From the NCBI GenBank assembly GCA_910587795.1, contig CAJUNH010000007.1, forward strand, positions 1 through 64,000: a stretch of DNA of 64,000 bases, given 5' to 3'. The DNA is from an uncultured Christensenellaceae bacterium (lineage in GTDB: Bacteria; Bacillota; Clostridia; Christensenellales; CAG-314). A model generated the notes under the pieces. That model was not told the origin of the DNA, did no database searches, and saw only the letters and a list, made by a program, of their open reading frames with translations. A program made the position numbers and the translations under genes. Positions 50,561 through 60,438 of the stretch are shown piece by piece (position 1 is the stretch's first letter; each line of letters starts with the position of its first letter).

Positions 50561-50687
50561 ACTCGCCGTATTTGTGCGGCTCCGAAGGTTCTTTGGGTTG
50601 TTCGATTAGCACGGAACGTAATAGGTCTTGGTAGTGAGTAACTCGAAATTGCTTATAGGGCGAGTAGTATACTATTTTATAAATAGT
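50561..50687 (+). ncRNA. Candidate structured leader RNA upstream of the opp operon
   Basis: ACTCGCC (50561-50567) pairs with GGCGAGT (50659-50665), closing a region of about 105 bases with inner stems (GCCG with CGGC near 50565-50579; GAGTAACTC at 50636-50644), and a separate hairpin ACTATTT/AAATAGT (50671-50687) follows. The GC content is well above the flanking gap. I do not recognise a known riboswitch or T-box. It could be a new cis-regulatory RNA of the peptide transporter, or a structured leader without a ligand. Confidence 0.5.
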
Positions 50688-50854
50688 GTGGTTGTCCTTG
50701 CGCGGTTTCGGGATTTTTTATATATAAAATAATTGCGTACGGGTTTGGGACGAAAACAATAACGGCATTTGCTCCGTTAAGCAAAAAGGTTAATAAGTCG
50801 ATTGTGCCCTATACAAATAGGATTCAATATAAAAATCATGAAGGAGAAAAAACA

Positions 50855-53644
50855 ATGAAAGTTAGAACAAAAAAAGCGTTAACCGCCGTTCTGGTACTGG
50901 TTTTAGCATTGTCTTCCGTTGTTACTGTTTTGGCTGCTTGCGATACAACCGCCACAATGACGATTTCAACAGATACCGCGAACGTTGCGGTAGGTAAGAC
51001 GATGCCTCTTGTCGTTAAATTCAGTAAGGGTTCGCAAAAACTCGACTGGACTACCAGCGACGCATCGGTTGCTACGGTTTCTAAAGAAGGCGTAGTTACT
51101 GGGGTAAAAGTCGGCTCGGCTACTATTACGGCTACCAGCGGTAAATCTTCTGTATCATGTAAGGTTACCGTAGGCGGAATATACACCGACGACGGACAAA
51201 GCTATACCAGCAAGAGTTCTATGAAGAACACTCCGTCCAACTGGAACGAAATGGACTATCAAAATAACGACGATACCGTAATTATCAATAACACGATTTC
51301 CTCGTTCTTCGGGTACGACTATGCTTTGAAAGATCCTTCCAAGGGCAGAGTTACCGCGGACGGTAAATTGAACGTCGATAATATCGATTTCGAACATCAC
51401 ATCGTAACTTACGAAGCGGCAACTAGGTTGGAAGACGTAACTTCTCTTGTAGACGCAAAGTGGGGTTTGACTGCCGCACAAAAGGCTCAGGGCGGATATG
51501 CTTGGAGATTTACTTTGCGCGACGACCTCACTTGGGACGACGGAACTCCCATCAAAGCGGGCGATTTCGTGTACTCTATGAAGGAACAGCTCAACTATTT
51601 GCTTCAGCCTTTCCGTGCAAACAACTATTGGACTGCTAACGGAATGAAAGTTCACAACGCCAAGAATTATTATTATCAAGGCAGAACGGTAGACTTGCCT
51701 CTGGACGGTCTTACTCTGGATAATCTCGATAAGGGCGCCGACGGAGTTTACACCTACCAAGGTCATTCCATTTATTTAGGATTGCGTACGGGCATCGCTT
51801 TATTGGACGGCGATTCTCTCGGCGATTATATTGACGTTTATTCAACTCAAGACGACAACCCGTTTGATATGGAGGCTTGGGCGGTTTTGGAAGGCGCTAT
51901 GGCCGACAAAACTAACGGTAAAGCGACTGTAACCGATGACACTTTGGCGGCGTTGGCAAAATGCCTTGCTCCGTTCGGAATGCAAGAAGACGCATTGGGC
52001 TTTGTGTTTATGACTCAGGCGTTTGCCGCTATGACGTTTGACGAGGTCGGTATCTATGCGGAAGACGATTTGCATTTGGTAGTGGTATTGGACGACCCCG
52101 AGAGTTGGCTTAGAGAAGACGGAAAATTATCTTACACGATTTCCAACGCAAGCCTTCCTCTTGTTAAACAAGATTTGTACGAAAGACTTAAAAAAGAACC
52201 TGCGCAAGGTTCGGATAAATGGACGACAACATACAATACGTCCGTAGAAACTTCCGCAAGCTGGGGACCCTATAAATTGGCTTCTTTCCAAGTAGACAAA
52301 CAATTTATACTTGAAAGAAACGTAAACTGGTTCGGTTACGGTATAGAAGAAAACAGAGATCAATACCTTGCAGACCGCTTTGTAGTTGAAGTAATCGCCG
52401 AAGAAGAAGCCACAAAATTGGCATTCTGGAAAGGTGAAATAGACGATTTGGAATTCTCCTACTTGGGAGCAACCGCTGCCGAATATCAAAACTCCGACTA
52501 CGCTATGTTTACACCTGCTTCCAGTGCGACCGCGTACGGAATTCAGTTGTACAGCAATCTTTCCGTTTTGAAAAACAGCGGCAAAAACAACACTATATTG
52601 GCAATAAAAGATTTCCGTTGGGCGCTGTCGCTGGCATTTGACAGAAACGCGTTTGTTGAAGACCAATTAGTAGGAATGCAAATAGGTCTCGGCTTGTTGG
52701 GACCCGGATACTACTACGATCCCGAAAACTCGCTGTCCTACCGTGAATCCGATGCGGCAAAGTCTGCTTTGCTCCGCACATACGGCTTTACTCTTAACGG
52801 TGCCGGAAAGTGGACGGACGGAACAACCGTGTACGCCGATATCGACGCGGCGACCGACGCAATGACAGGTTACAATTTGTCTTTGGCAAAGCAAAAGCTC
52901 GCTTCTGCAATTACAGAATTAAAAGATGAAAAATATGCTTACGATCCCTCCAAGAATATCGTTTTAAGACTCGGTAAATTTAGCGATAAAGCGGCGAGAA
53001 GAGCGGAACTGTTGCAGTCCTGTATCGACAAGCTTACGGAAGGCTCCGAATTGCAAGGTAAGATAAAGGTAGAAATTATAGAAACCAACTCACAAAAATC
53101 CGCTGACGATTTCCGCGACGGTAAATTTGAAATTTACTGTATTGCAGGTATCGGCGGAGCCGTGTTCTACCCCTTTACCTCTATGGATAGCTATCTCGGT
53201 TTCGGCGACTTGTCTTACCATGGTTACATGGATACGAAGGCTACGATAACGAAAACTATGCCCGCAGGAAATTACGAAGGCGCAGGTCAAACGTTTACGT
53301 TGACTACCAGAGACTGGTTTAACAGTTTGAACGGAAGAATGACGGAAGGCGCTTCTCACAACTGGAGCGAAGGCTACTGCCCCGTTGAAGTGCGTTTGGA
53401 AATCCTTGCGATGCTGGAAGAGTACGCATTGAGTCAACATTATACGATTCAGGTTGCTAACGACTACAACGCTTATCTTAATACCGCAAGAAATCATAAT
53501 ATAACTACGACTTATAATACCTTTATGGGTCTTGGCGGAGCTCGCTATACGAGATACGTTTACAACGACGTTGAATGGGCGGAATTCCTCGCTCAACACA
53601 ACAACGATTTGAGTTCGTTCTACAAAACGTCTCAGGCGGATTAA
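50855..53644 (+). CDS. oppA: Oligopeptide ABC transporter substrate-binding lipoprotein with Big_2 domain
   Basis: 929 aa. The start is ATG 50855 after AAGGAG; the upstream in-frame start at 50804 is not supported. A signal peptide with lipobox (VLAAC, Cys29) anchors it. A bacterial Ig-like (Big_2) domain covers about 32-110 (ISTDTANVAVGKTMPLVVKF ... TTSDASVATVSKEGVVTGV), then the family 5 solute-binding domain, with WRFTLRDDLTWDDGTPIKAGDF (split here) near 215-236 and DFRWALSLAFDR near 600. The protein is much longer than typical OppA (about 540 aa). It captures peptides for the OppBCDF complex that follows. Confidence 0.9.
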   Translation: MKVRTKKALTAVLVLVLALSSVVTVLAACDTTATMTISTDTANVAVGKTMPLVVKFSKGSQKLDWTTSDASVATVSKEGVVTGVKVGSATITATSGKSSVSCKVTVGGIYTDDGQSYTSKSSMKNTPSNWNEMDYQNNDDTVIINNTISSFFGYDYALKDPSKGRVTADGKLNVDNIDFEHHIVTYEAATRLEDVTSLVDAKWGLTAAQKAQGGYAWRFTLRDDLTWDDGTPIKAGDFVYSMKEQLNYLLQPFRANNYWTANGMKVHNAKNYYYQGRTVDLPLDGLTLDNLDKGADGVYTYQGHSIYLGLRTGIALLDGDSLGDYIDVYSTQDDNPFDMEAWAVLEGAMADKTNGKATVTDDTLAALAKCLAPFGMQEDALGFVFMTQAFAAMTFDEVGIYAEDDLHLVVVLDDPESWLREDGKLSYTISNASLPLVKQDLYERLKKEPAQGSDKWTTTYNTSVETSASWGPYKLASFQVDKQFILERNVNWFGYGIEENRDQYLADRFVVEVIAEEEATKLAFWKGEIDDLEFSYLGATAAEYQNSDYAMFTPASSATAYGIQLYSNLSVLKNSGKNNTILAIKDFRWALSLAFDRNAFVEDQLVGMQIGLGLLGPGYYYDPENSLSYRESDAAKSALLRTYGFTLNGAGKWTDGTTVYADIDAATDAMTGYNLSLAKQKLASAITELKDEKYAYDPSKNIVLRLGKFSDKAARRAELLQSCIDKLTEGSELQGKIKVEIIETNSQKSADDFRDGKFEIYCIAGIGGAVFYPFTSMDSYLGFGDLSYHGYMDTKATITKTMPAGNYEGAGQTFTLTTRDWFNSLNGRMTEGASHNWSEGYCPVEVRLEILAMLEEYALSQHYTIQVANDYNAYLNTARNHNITTTYNTFMGLGGARYTRYVYNDVEWAEFLAQHNNDLSSFYKTSQAD

Positions 53645-53671
53645 GTTAATTTAACGTAAAACCATGTCAAT

Positions 53672-53697
53672 TAGCGGGGGCGTATACGTCCCCGCTA
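53672..53697 (+). other. Intra-operon hairpin between oppA and oppB
   Basis: TAGCGGGG (53672-53679) pairs with CCCCGCTA (53690-53697), and the centre CGTATACG is itself a palindrome. It is followed by few T residues. Such hairpins often protect the binding-protein mRNA or reduce read-through so that OppA exceeds the permeases. Confidence 0.7.
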
Positions 53698-53727
53698 TCT
53701 TGACTGTAAGCAAGGAGAGAAAAACAT

Positions 53728-54738
53728 ATGTATATGTTTAAGTATATATTAAAGCGTATCGGGCTGATGTTAATGTGTTTTGCCGTAATAATGCTTGTAT
53801 GCTTTGTACTTATAAAACTGCTTCCTATCAATATTCAGGGCGCACCGGGCTCAACGAAAGATCAACTGCTGTACGAAATGGAGTCCCGTCACTATATAAC
53901 TAATTTGCAGTACAACGCAGACGGTCACATCGTAGGATACGATAAAGTTCCTATAATGGAGCAGTTGTGGTCGTACGTCGTACGTGTTTTTAAGTACGGC
54001 GATTTCGGCGTGGGAATGACTATGCCCGCTTATCGTAACAGACCCGTATTGGAAGCGTTTATGACCAGACTGCCCCCGACTATCCTCATCAATATTTACA
54101 GCACTATAATAGGCGTTCCCATAGGTCTCGGTTTGGGAATTTTGGCGGCGCTCAAAAAGAACAAATGGCAGGACCACGTTATTTCTACAGGCGTAGTCGT
54201 GCTTATTTCCGTGCCGTCGATAGTATATGCTCTTGTTATTATGTACGTGTTCTGCTTTAAATTAGGTTGGTTTCCTTTGCGTATGGAGCCGGGATACGAT
54301 TATTTCAGTTGGAAAATGTTTAAGAGCATGCTGCCGGCAGTGTTTTCGCTGTGTTTGGGAAGTATAGCGGGCTATGCGCGTTTTACCCGCGCCGAACTTA
54401 CCGAAGTGCTTACAAGCGAGTTTATGCTGCTTGCGCGCACCAAAGGACTTACCCGCGGACAGGCGACGTTACGTCACGCTTTGCGTAACGCTATGGTGCC
54501 GATTTTCCCGTCCATTTTGTCCGAGTTTATTGCAGTCTTGTCCGGATCGCTCATCATAGAGCAGATGTTTTCCATTCCCGGAGTCGGAGCGTTGTACTTG
54601 ACTTCTATTAACGCGCAGGACTACGACTTCTTTATGTTCCTGTCGGGATTTTACTGCTTGGTAGGATTAGCGGCGGGTATTATTACGGATATATCCTACG
54701 GGATAATCGATCCGCGTATTAGAATGGGGGCGAGATAG
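53728..54738 (+). CDS. oppB: Oligopeptide ABC transporter permease OppB
   Basis: 336 aa with six membrane helices (about 11-31, 110-135, 150-175, 190-210, 250-275, 295-320). The EAA loop that docks the ATPase appears as YARFTRAELTEVLTSEFMLL (about 212-231), then ARTKGLTRGQATLRHALRNA (about 232-251). The start ATG 53728 is ten bases after AAGGAG. It is the first inner-membrane half of the peptide channel and lies 84 bases after oppA, beyond the hairpin. Confidence 0.93.
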   Translation: MYMFKYILKRIGLMLMCFAVIMLVCFVLIKLLPINIQGAPGSTKDQLLYEMESRHYITNLQYNADGHIVGYDKVPIMEQLWSYVVRVFKYGDFGVGMTMPAYRNRPVLEAFMTRLPPTILINIYSTIIGVPIGLGLGILAALKKNKWQDHVISTGVVVLISVPSIVYALVIMYVFCFKLGWFPLRMEPGYDYFSWKMFKSMLPAVFSLCLGSIAGYARFTRAELTEVLTSEFMLLARTKGLTRGQATLRHALRNAMVPIFPSILSEFIAVLSGSLIIEQMFSIPGVGALYLTSINAQDYDFFMFLSGFYCLVGLAAGIITDISYGIIDPRIRMGAR

Positions 54739-54739
54739 T

Positions 54740-56332
54740 ATGGACAACAAACAATTTGAAAAATACAGCGCTATTCCGGCGGAAAAGTTTGCTATGGTCG
54801 GCGGCGAAAGAACTTCGCACGACGAAAAATTTGTAACGAAACCTCGCAGCTACGCTTACGACGCTTTTATGCGCTTTTGCAAAAATAAAGGTTCGGTAGT
54901 GGCGGCGATTGTAATAGCGCTTTTGATTCTGTTTGCAATTATTGCTCCGTGGTGCACTTCTTACACCGTAAAATATTACGACAACATATATTTGGGAACG
55001 CTGCCTAAGTCTAAATTGTTTGCAAATACAAACTTTTGGGACGGCTGTTCTTACGTAAAAGAAAATAAACTTAATTTTTCGTACTATTACTGGATGGGTG
55101 AAGAATTAAGCAATGCAAAAGAAGGAAACGGCGGACATTACGCGATTAAAAATCAAAAGTACGACGTGTTGGAAGACGGGTTTTACGGTTACAGATTGGA
55201 TTCCTATCACATGTGGGGCTGTAAATATATGCAAATCGACCGCGAGCGTTATGAGAATATACAAAAGTATCAGGACGAAACAAACCGTCAGGTATTGTAT
55301 CCGACGCTCAGAACCTCTGCCCGTCCCGACCATATCAACTTTAAAAAAGACGCCAATTACTATTATCAAACCAAGGTGGTAAACGGTAAACTTAATCCCG
55401 TACTGGATGCTGAAGGTAACGTTATCCCCGCATATTGGAGTGAAACTGCCGAAAATTTGAACGACGGATACCATTCGCTGAGAATAGAAGGACAGGACGG
55501 AATAGTACGTGACGGCGAAACGTATTATTACGTTTATGCTTCTCCCGTATCGGGCGGCGATGTGGAAGTTAGATTAAACTATTACGAATATTACAGATAC
55601 TATCACAGTTACGAACTGAAAGACGGTATCGACGAACCGATGTTTTTGTTCGGCGCAACTTACGAAGGTAAAGACGTATTTGTTAATTTGGCAAGCGGCG
55701 CTAGATTTTCGTTTATATTTGCTATTTGTATAGCCGCCGTCAATATGTTTATAGGAGCTATTTACGGCGCAATCGCGGGTTACTACGGCGGAGCCGTAGA
55801 CATAGTAATGGAGCGTGTTACGGATATATTGTCTGCGGTGCCCATTATGATTGTAATAACGCTGCTTAAATACCATATGGCGGAAACAAGCCAGATATTG
55901 ATATTGTTTTTGGCGTTTATAGTAACCGGATGGATCGGTATGGCAAGCAGTACCCGTATGCAGTTTTACCGCTTTAAAAATCAGGAATACGTTTTGGCGG
56001 CAAGAACGTTGGGCGCAAGGGACAGACGTATTATATGGAAACATATTTTCCCTAACTCGCTGGGAACATTGGTAACAAGCTGTGCGCTTATAATACCCGG
56101 TATGATATTTTCCGAAACAAGCTTAACTTATTTAGGTATTATCGATTTGCAGTCGGGAAATATTACAAGCGTAGGTACGTTAATTGCGTTGGGACAGCCC
56201 AAGCTGATGGACTATCCGCACATTGCGATATTCCCGTCTGTATTTTTGGCGCTGTTGATGCTAAGCTTTAACTTATTCGGCAACGGTTTGCGCGATGCGT
56301 TTAACCCGTCGCTGCGCGGTACGGAGGGATAA
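54740..56332 (+). CDS. oppC: Oligopeptide ABC transporter permease OppC with large extracytoplasmic insertion
   Basis: The 530-aa protein is the second permease. A long N-terminus and one helix (about 50-72) are followed by an insertion of about 230 residues (about 75-310) rich in Tyr, Asp and Asn, then the normal core: helices from about 320, including AICIAAVNMFIGAIYGAIAG (about 331-350), and the EAA loop (YVLAARTLGARDRRIIWKHI, about 415-434). Typical OppC is about 300 aa. The insertion faces outward and may contact OppA or the wall. One base separates it from oppB. Confidence 0.9.
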   Translation: MDNKQFEKYSAIPAEKFAMVGGERTSHDEKFVTKPRSYAYDAFMRFCKNKGSVVAAIVIALLILFAIIAPWCTSYTVKYYDNIYLGTLPKSKLFANTNFWDGCSYVKENKLNFSYYYWMGEELSNAKEGNGGHYAIKNQKYDVLEDGFYGYRLDSYHMWGCKYMQIDRERYENIQKYQDETNRQVLYPTLRTSARPDHINFKKDANYYYQTKVVNGKLNPVLDAEGNVIPAYWSETAENLNDGYHSLRIEGQDGIVRDGETYYYVYASPVSGGDVEVRLNYYEYYRYYHSYELKDGIDEPMFLFGATYEGKDVFVNLASGARFSFIFAICIAAVNMFIGAIYGAIAGYYGGAVDIVMERVTDILSAVPIMIVITLLKYHMAETSQILILFLAFIVTGWIGMASSTRMQFYRFKNQEYVLAARTLGARDRRIIWKHIFPNSLGTLVTSCALIIPGMIFSETSLTYLGIIDLQSGNITSVGTLIALGQPKLMDYPHIAIFPSVFLALLMLSFNLFGNGLRDAFNPSLRGTEG

Positions 56333-56335
56333 GAT

Positions 56336-58486
56336 ATGGAAAAGAAACTTGAAGTAAATAACTTAGTAATATCTTTCCGTACGGACGGCGGTAAGGTGCA
56401 GGCGGTGCGCGATATCAGTTTTGACCTTTATAAGGGCGAAACGTTGGCAATCGTAGGCGAGTCGGGCAGCGGAAAGTCCGTTACAAACCGCGCTATTATA
56501 GGCATACTTGCAGGCAATGCTATTGTGGAAGGCGGCGAAATAATTTACGACGGACAGGATTTGCTTAAAATAAGCGAAGAGGAATTCCATAAAATTCGCG
56601 GTGATAAAATCGCAATGATTTTCCAGGACCCAATGTCCAGTTTAAACCCCATTATGAAAGTGGGCAAACAGCTTACCGAAGCTATGCTTTTAAAAAGCTC
56701 GGCGTCAAGACGTAACGCCCGCAAAAACTTTAACGGAAAGTTAAAGGTTTTAAATGCGGTAATGGACGAAATTGCGGCAGACAATAAGGAAAAAATAGCG
56801 CATAATAACGAGCAGTGCAAGATCTTTGACAGCTTTTGTTTGTCAGGTACCAAACTGGAAAGCGCATATAACGTAATTTACCGTCACACGGTGGAATTAA
56901 AGTTGGATATAGAAAACACGTTGTTTTTAGCTTCTAAAAACCAACCTCTCGACGAAAAGAAAATTTTAAATAGCGTATTAAAGCATATCGAGGGCACGTA
57001 TCACCCCGACATCGTAGTTAAGGACGAGCGTTTGCAAAATAACTTAAACGTCTTAATTGCAAACGCGCAAAACGCTGCGGACAAAAAGCATTTTACGCAA
57101 TCGTCAGTCGACGCTTTAACGGATATAGTTGATATTTTGGATAAAGCGGCGCAGCGTCAAAAACCCAACTATTTTACGTTAGGGTATTATATGATGCGCA
57201 ACCCCGAAGCAAACGTCGACGATATGCCTATCGAGGAATTAACGGCTATGACTCGTAAGTATTTGGACGACGAGTTTATGCTGAGATTTATCGACGAAGG
57301 ACGTCAGGCTCTCGACTACAACCATAGCAAAAAAATTATCCTTAAAAGGGCATTGCTGGAAAAAACCGACAGCGCTTTGGACTTTTTCCGTCAGGAAGAA
57401 ATCGATAAGAAAACCGCTTACGAAATTGCAAAAGATTTGTCTTTGCAAGTGGAAACGGCGATTGACGATTTAAGCGTTGTTAAAAATCCCATAGAATATA
57501 CGTTCCATTCCAGTTTGCGCGACGTGCTTAACAAGTATTTTGCAGGTTTAGCCAAAAACCCGAAGGAGCAAGCCCGCTTTGACAGACAGCAGGCAAAATA
57601 TAACGATCTTGTCGCTAAAAACAAAACTCCGGATTGGAAGGTTGTTCCCGCGGCGTTGGTGGATTTGGAACTTGCAAAGAAAAATATTCGTTCGGTTCTG
57701 CATAAGCTGCGCGCAACTTACCGCAATGCTATAGAAAACGCCGATAAATTTGACAGCAAGACGGAAATGGTGGCTTTGATAGACTATCTTAAAGAACAGG
57801 CTTCGGCGGTAGTGTACAAAGTTACTAAAAAAATGGCAAAAGCCAATGCACTCAAATTGTTGGAAGAGGTAGGTATTCCCGAACCGGCAATAAGGTACAA
57901 TCAGTATCCGTTTGAGTTTTCGGGCGGTATGCGCCAACGTGTAGTTATAGCTATCGCGCTTGCGGCAAACCCCGATATCCTTATTTGCGACGAACCTACA
58001 ACCGCGTTAGACGTAACTATTCAAAGCCAGATTTTGGAGTTGATTAACCGTATTAAGGCGGAACGCCATTTATCGGTAATATTTATTACGCACGACTTGG
58101 GCGTAGTTGCAAATATGGCGGACAGAATCGCCGTTATGTACGCAGGCAAAATAGTGGAATACGGCACGGCGGAAGACGTATTTTACAAGCCTTGTCATCC
58201 GTATACGTGGGCGTTGCTGTCCTCTATGCCGGACCTTGACACAAAGGAAAAGCTGGAAGCGATCCCCGGAACTCCGCCTAATATGATATTTCCGCCCAAA
58301 GGCGACGCTTTTGCCGCGCGTAACAAGTACGCTATGGAAATAGACTTCGAGGAAGAACCGCCTATGTTCCAAATAAGCGATACGCACTTTGCGGCAACTT
58401 GGCTGCTGCATCCCAATGCACCCAAGGTTACCCCGCCTAAAATTGTTACGGACCGTATAGAAAGAATGTCTAAGGAGGTAAAGTAA
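56336..58486 (+). CDS. oppD: Oligopeptide ABC transporter ATPase OppD with large insertion
   Basis: 716 aa. The ABC core is present: Walker A GESGSGKS (41-48), Q-loop IFQDPMSSLNP (about 95-105), signature FEFSGGMRQR (about 526-535), Walker B ILICDEPT (about 547-554) and the H-loop in FITHDLGV. Between Q-loop and signature there are about 370 extra residues (about 125-500), mostly predicted helical and highly charged. The C-terminal peptide-transporter domain (after about 600) is normal. Typical OppD has about 330 aa. The motifs are all intact, so the protein should be active; the insertion's role is unknown. Confidence 0.9.
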   Translation: MEKKLEVNNLVISFRTDGGKVQAVRDISFDLYKGETLAIVGESGSGKSVTNRAIIGILAGNAIVEGGEIIYDGQDLLKISEEEFHKIRGDKIAMIFQDPMSSLNPIMKVGKQLTEAMLLKSSASRRNARKNFNGKLKVLNAVMDEIAADNKEKIAHNNEQCKIFDSFCLSGTKLESAYNVIYRHTVELKLDIENTLFLASKNQPLDEKKILNSVLKHIEGTYHPDIVVKDERLQNNLNVLIANAQNAADKKHFTQSSVDALTDIVDILDKAAQRQKPNYFTLGYYMMRNPEANVDDMPIEELTAMTRKYLDDEFMLRFIDEGRQALDYNHSKKIILKRALLEKTDSALDFFRQEEIDKKTAYEIAKDLSLQVETAIDDLSVVKNPIEYTFHSSLRDVLNKYFAGLAKNPKEQARFDRQQAKYNDLVAKNKTPDWKVVPAALVDLELAKKNIRSVLHKLRATYRNAIENADKFDSKTEMVALIDYLKEQASAVVYKVTKKMAKANALKLLEEVGIPEPAIRYNQYPFEFSGGMRQRVVIAIALAANPDILICDEPTTALDVTIQSQILELINRIKAERHLSVIFITHDLGVVANMADRIAVMYAGKIVEYGTAEDVFYKPCHPYTWALLSSMPDLDTKEKLEAIPGTPPNMIFPPKGDAFAARNKYAMEIDFEEEPPMFQISDTHFAATWLLHPNAPKVTPPKIVTDRIERMSKEVK

Positions 58487-58487
58487 T

Positions 58488-59867
58488 ATGGCAGACGAAA
58501 AGCAGGTTTTGCTGTCTGTTCAGCACCTTCAGCAGTTTTTTAAGATGGGCAGACAACAATTAAAAGCCGTAAACGATATCAGCTTTGATATTTACAAAGG
58601 CGAAGTGTTCGGTTTGGTAGGCGAAAGCGGTTGCGGAAAAACCACAACCGGACGTTCGATAATCCGTCTATACGATATTACGGGCGGTTCGGTGTACTTT
58701 GAAGGTCAGCGTATTTGCGCAGGTTTTAATAATTATAAAGAAAATATTAAAGCTGCTAAGGCAAAAGCGAACAAAGAAATTAAAGAGCTTAAACAACAGC
58801 CCGAAAGTCCCGATCGTGAACAGAAAATTGCCAAAATCAACGAAGATTTGAACAATTTAATTGTCGAGCAGACGGCTTTGATTAGAAGCGCAAAATACGA
58901 TCATAAAAACTGCAATAAGCTGTACGCACAGCACCAAATGCAGCTTGTTCGCAATAAGTACGAACCGTTACTTGTTGCGGCGGGCACCGAGGAAGAGCGT
59001 AAAGAGCTGGAAATTCAGCAGAAGGAAGAATTACGTCTTGCATCCAAAGACCGCATCATGAACAAGATGCAGATGATTTTCCAGGACCCGATTGCGTCGT
59101 TAAATCCGCGTATGACGGTACGGGAAATAATTGCCGAAGGTTTGATAATACGCGGTATTCGCGATAAAAAGGAAATCGAGGAAAAGGTTTATAAGGTTTT
59201 GGATCTCGTGGGGCTTGTTCCCGAACATGCGGGACGTTATCCGCACGAGTTCAGCGGCGGACAGCGTCAGCGTATAGGCATCGCCCGCGCAATTATTTTG
59301 CAGCCGGATTTGATTATCGCCGACGAACCGATTTCCGCATTAGACGTTTCCATTCAGGCTCAGGTAATCAATTTGCTTAACGAACTGCGCGAACGTCTGG
59401 GCTTGACGATTTTGTTTATCGCCCACGACTTATCCGTTGTTAAGTATTTTTCCGACCGTATTGCAGTTATGTATTTCGGTAAAATTGTGGAATTGACCAC
59501 GAGCGACGAGCTGTTTAAGCATCCGCTGCATCCGTATACAAAATCGTTGCTGTCCGCCATACCTCTGCCCGATCCGCGTTTTGAAAAACAACGCAAACGT
59601 ATATCGTACAATCCTATTGCCGAGCACGATTACAGTCAGCAGCAGCCTTATATGCAGGAAGTTGCCCCCGGACATTTTATTTACTGTAACGATGCGGAAT
59701 TGGAAAAGTATAAGCAGGAAATTGCGGAAATAGACGCACAGTCGGCAAAAAAGGAAACGGTGGCGGCAAAAGCAACCGAAAAACCGACCTCTAAGCCGTC
59801 TAAAACCACTAAAAAGACTGCCGAAAAAACGTCGGCGAAAACCGCCAAAAAGACAAAGAAGGATTGA
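58488..59867 (+). CDS. oppF: Oligopeptide ABC transporter ATPase OppF with insertion and Lys-rich tail
   Basis: 459 aa. Walker A GESGCGKT (about 44-51), Q-loop MIFQDPIASLNP (about 196-207), signature EFSGGQRQR (about 254-262), Walker B LIIADEPIS and the H-loop IAHDLSV are all intact. About 100 charged, coiled residues are inserted between Walker A and the Q-loop (about 85-190). The C-terminal 40 residues are rich in Lys, Ala and Thr (KKTAEKTSAKTAKKTKKD), probably disordered. Usual OppF is about 320 aa. It pairs with OppD; both have unusual insertions, in different places. Confidence 0.9.
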   Translation: MADEKQVLLSVQHLQQFFKMGRQQLKAVNDISFDIYKGEVFGLVGESGCGKTTTGRSIIRLYDITGGSVYFEGQRICAGFNNYKENIKAAKAKANKEIKELKQQPESPDREQKIAKINEDLNNLIVEQTALIRSAKYDHKNCNKLYAQHQMQLVRNKYEPLLVAAGTEEERKELEIQQKEELRLASKDRIMNKMQMIFQDPIASLNPRMTVREIIAEGLIIRGIRDKKEIEEKVYKVLDLVGLVPEHAGRYPHEFSGGQRQRIGIARAIILQPDLIIADEPISALDVSIQAQVINLLNELRERLGLTILFIAHDLSVVKYFSDRIAVMYFGKIVELTTSDELFKHPLHPYTKSLLSAIPLPDPRFEKQRKRISYNPIAEHDYSQQQPYMQEVAPGHFIYCNDAELEKYKQEIAEIDAQSAKKETVAAKATEKPTSKPSKTTKKTAEKTSAKTAKKTKKD

Positions 59868-59875
59868 TCGTTTTG

Positions 59876-60265
59876 ATGAAAAAAATTTTAAAATACCTAA
59901 TCCCTTTTTTGCTGTGCGTTATAGCGGTAGTTTCTATTTTAGCGGGAAAAGGATCGTTTGTCAAAAGCGGCGCGCGTCTTATGAGTGATTTATGCGATGC
60001 GTTTTTTGTACCCGGAATTATAATGACGTGTCTCGGCTTATTGATTTTTTGTACAAACGGCGGAGCGTTCGATATGCTGGCGTTCGGAATGCTTAAATTT
60101 TTTGATTTATTTAAGAGCGATCTTACAAAAGTTAAATACCGCACGTTTTACGATTACCGTCAAGCGCAAAAAGAAAAGAAACGCTCGTTTTGGTCGTTTA
60201 TAATAGTGGGGTTGGTGTTCTTAGCCGTATCGGTAGTATTTTTTATCTTATATAAGCAATACTGA
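59876..60265 (+). CDS. Small membrane protein, DUF3899-like
   Basis: 129 aa from ATG 59876 (ATG 59864... frame also opens with ATT/GTT codons; the ATG at 59876 follows oppF by eight bases). Three hydrophobic segments (about 4-24, 45-62, 103-125) are visible, with a basic loop (DYRQAQKEKKRSFWS). It resembles DUF3899 proteins of Firmicutes by layout. No function is known. It is the last gene of the opp transcription unit and may be co-transcribed by chance. Confidence 0.7.
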   Translation: MKKILKYLIPFLLCVIAVVSILAGKGSFVKSGARLMSDLCDAFFVPGIIMTCLGLLIFCTNGGAFDMLAFGMLKFFDLFKSDLTKVKYRTFYDYRQAQKEKKRSFWSFIIVGLVFLAVSVVFFILYKQY

Positions 60266-60405
60266 TTGCGTGTCGGCTGCTCTTTTGTGTGTGCGTTGAA
60301 GTGTTTTGTACCCGGCGGCGCAGTGCATAAGATTGAAAAAATATTTTTAATTAAACAGGCTTGTTCGGGCAGTGCAAGATAATTGTGCCGTTTGGACTAT
60401 GCGTA

Positions 60406-60438
60406 AAAAATCTACGTCGGTTTACGGCGTAGATTTTT
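60406..60438 (+). terminator. Rho-independent terminator for the opp operon
   Basis: AAAAATCTACG (60406-60416) pairs perfectly with CGTAGATTTTT (60428-60438) around an eleven-base loop. A/T flanks could work on both strands. Confidence 0.85.

Larger units (their letters stand above)
49860..50854. other. Divergent regulatory region with long opp leader
   Basis: About 1 kb with no supported gene between the peptidase and oppA. The left half is AT-rich without clear structure. The right part holds a promoter (50503-50532) and a structured leader (50561-50687). Confidence 0.6.
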
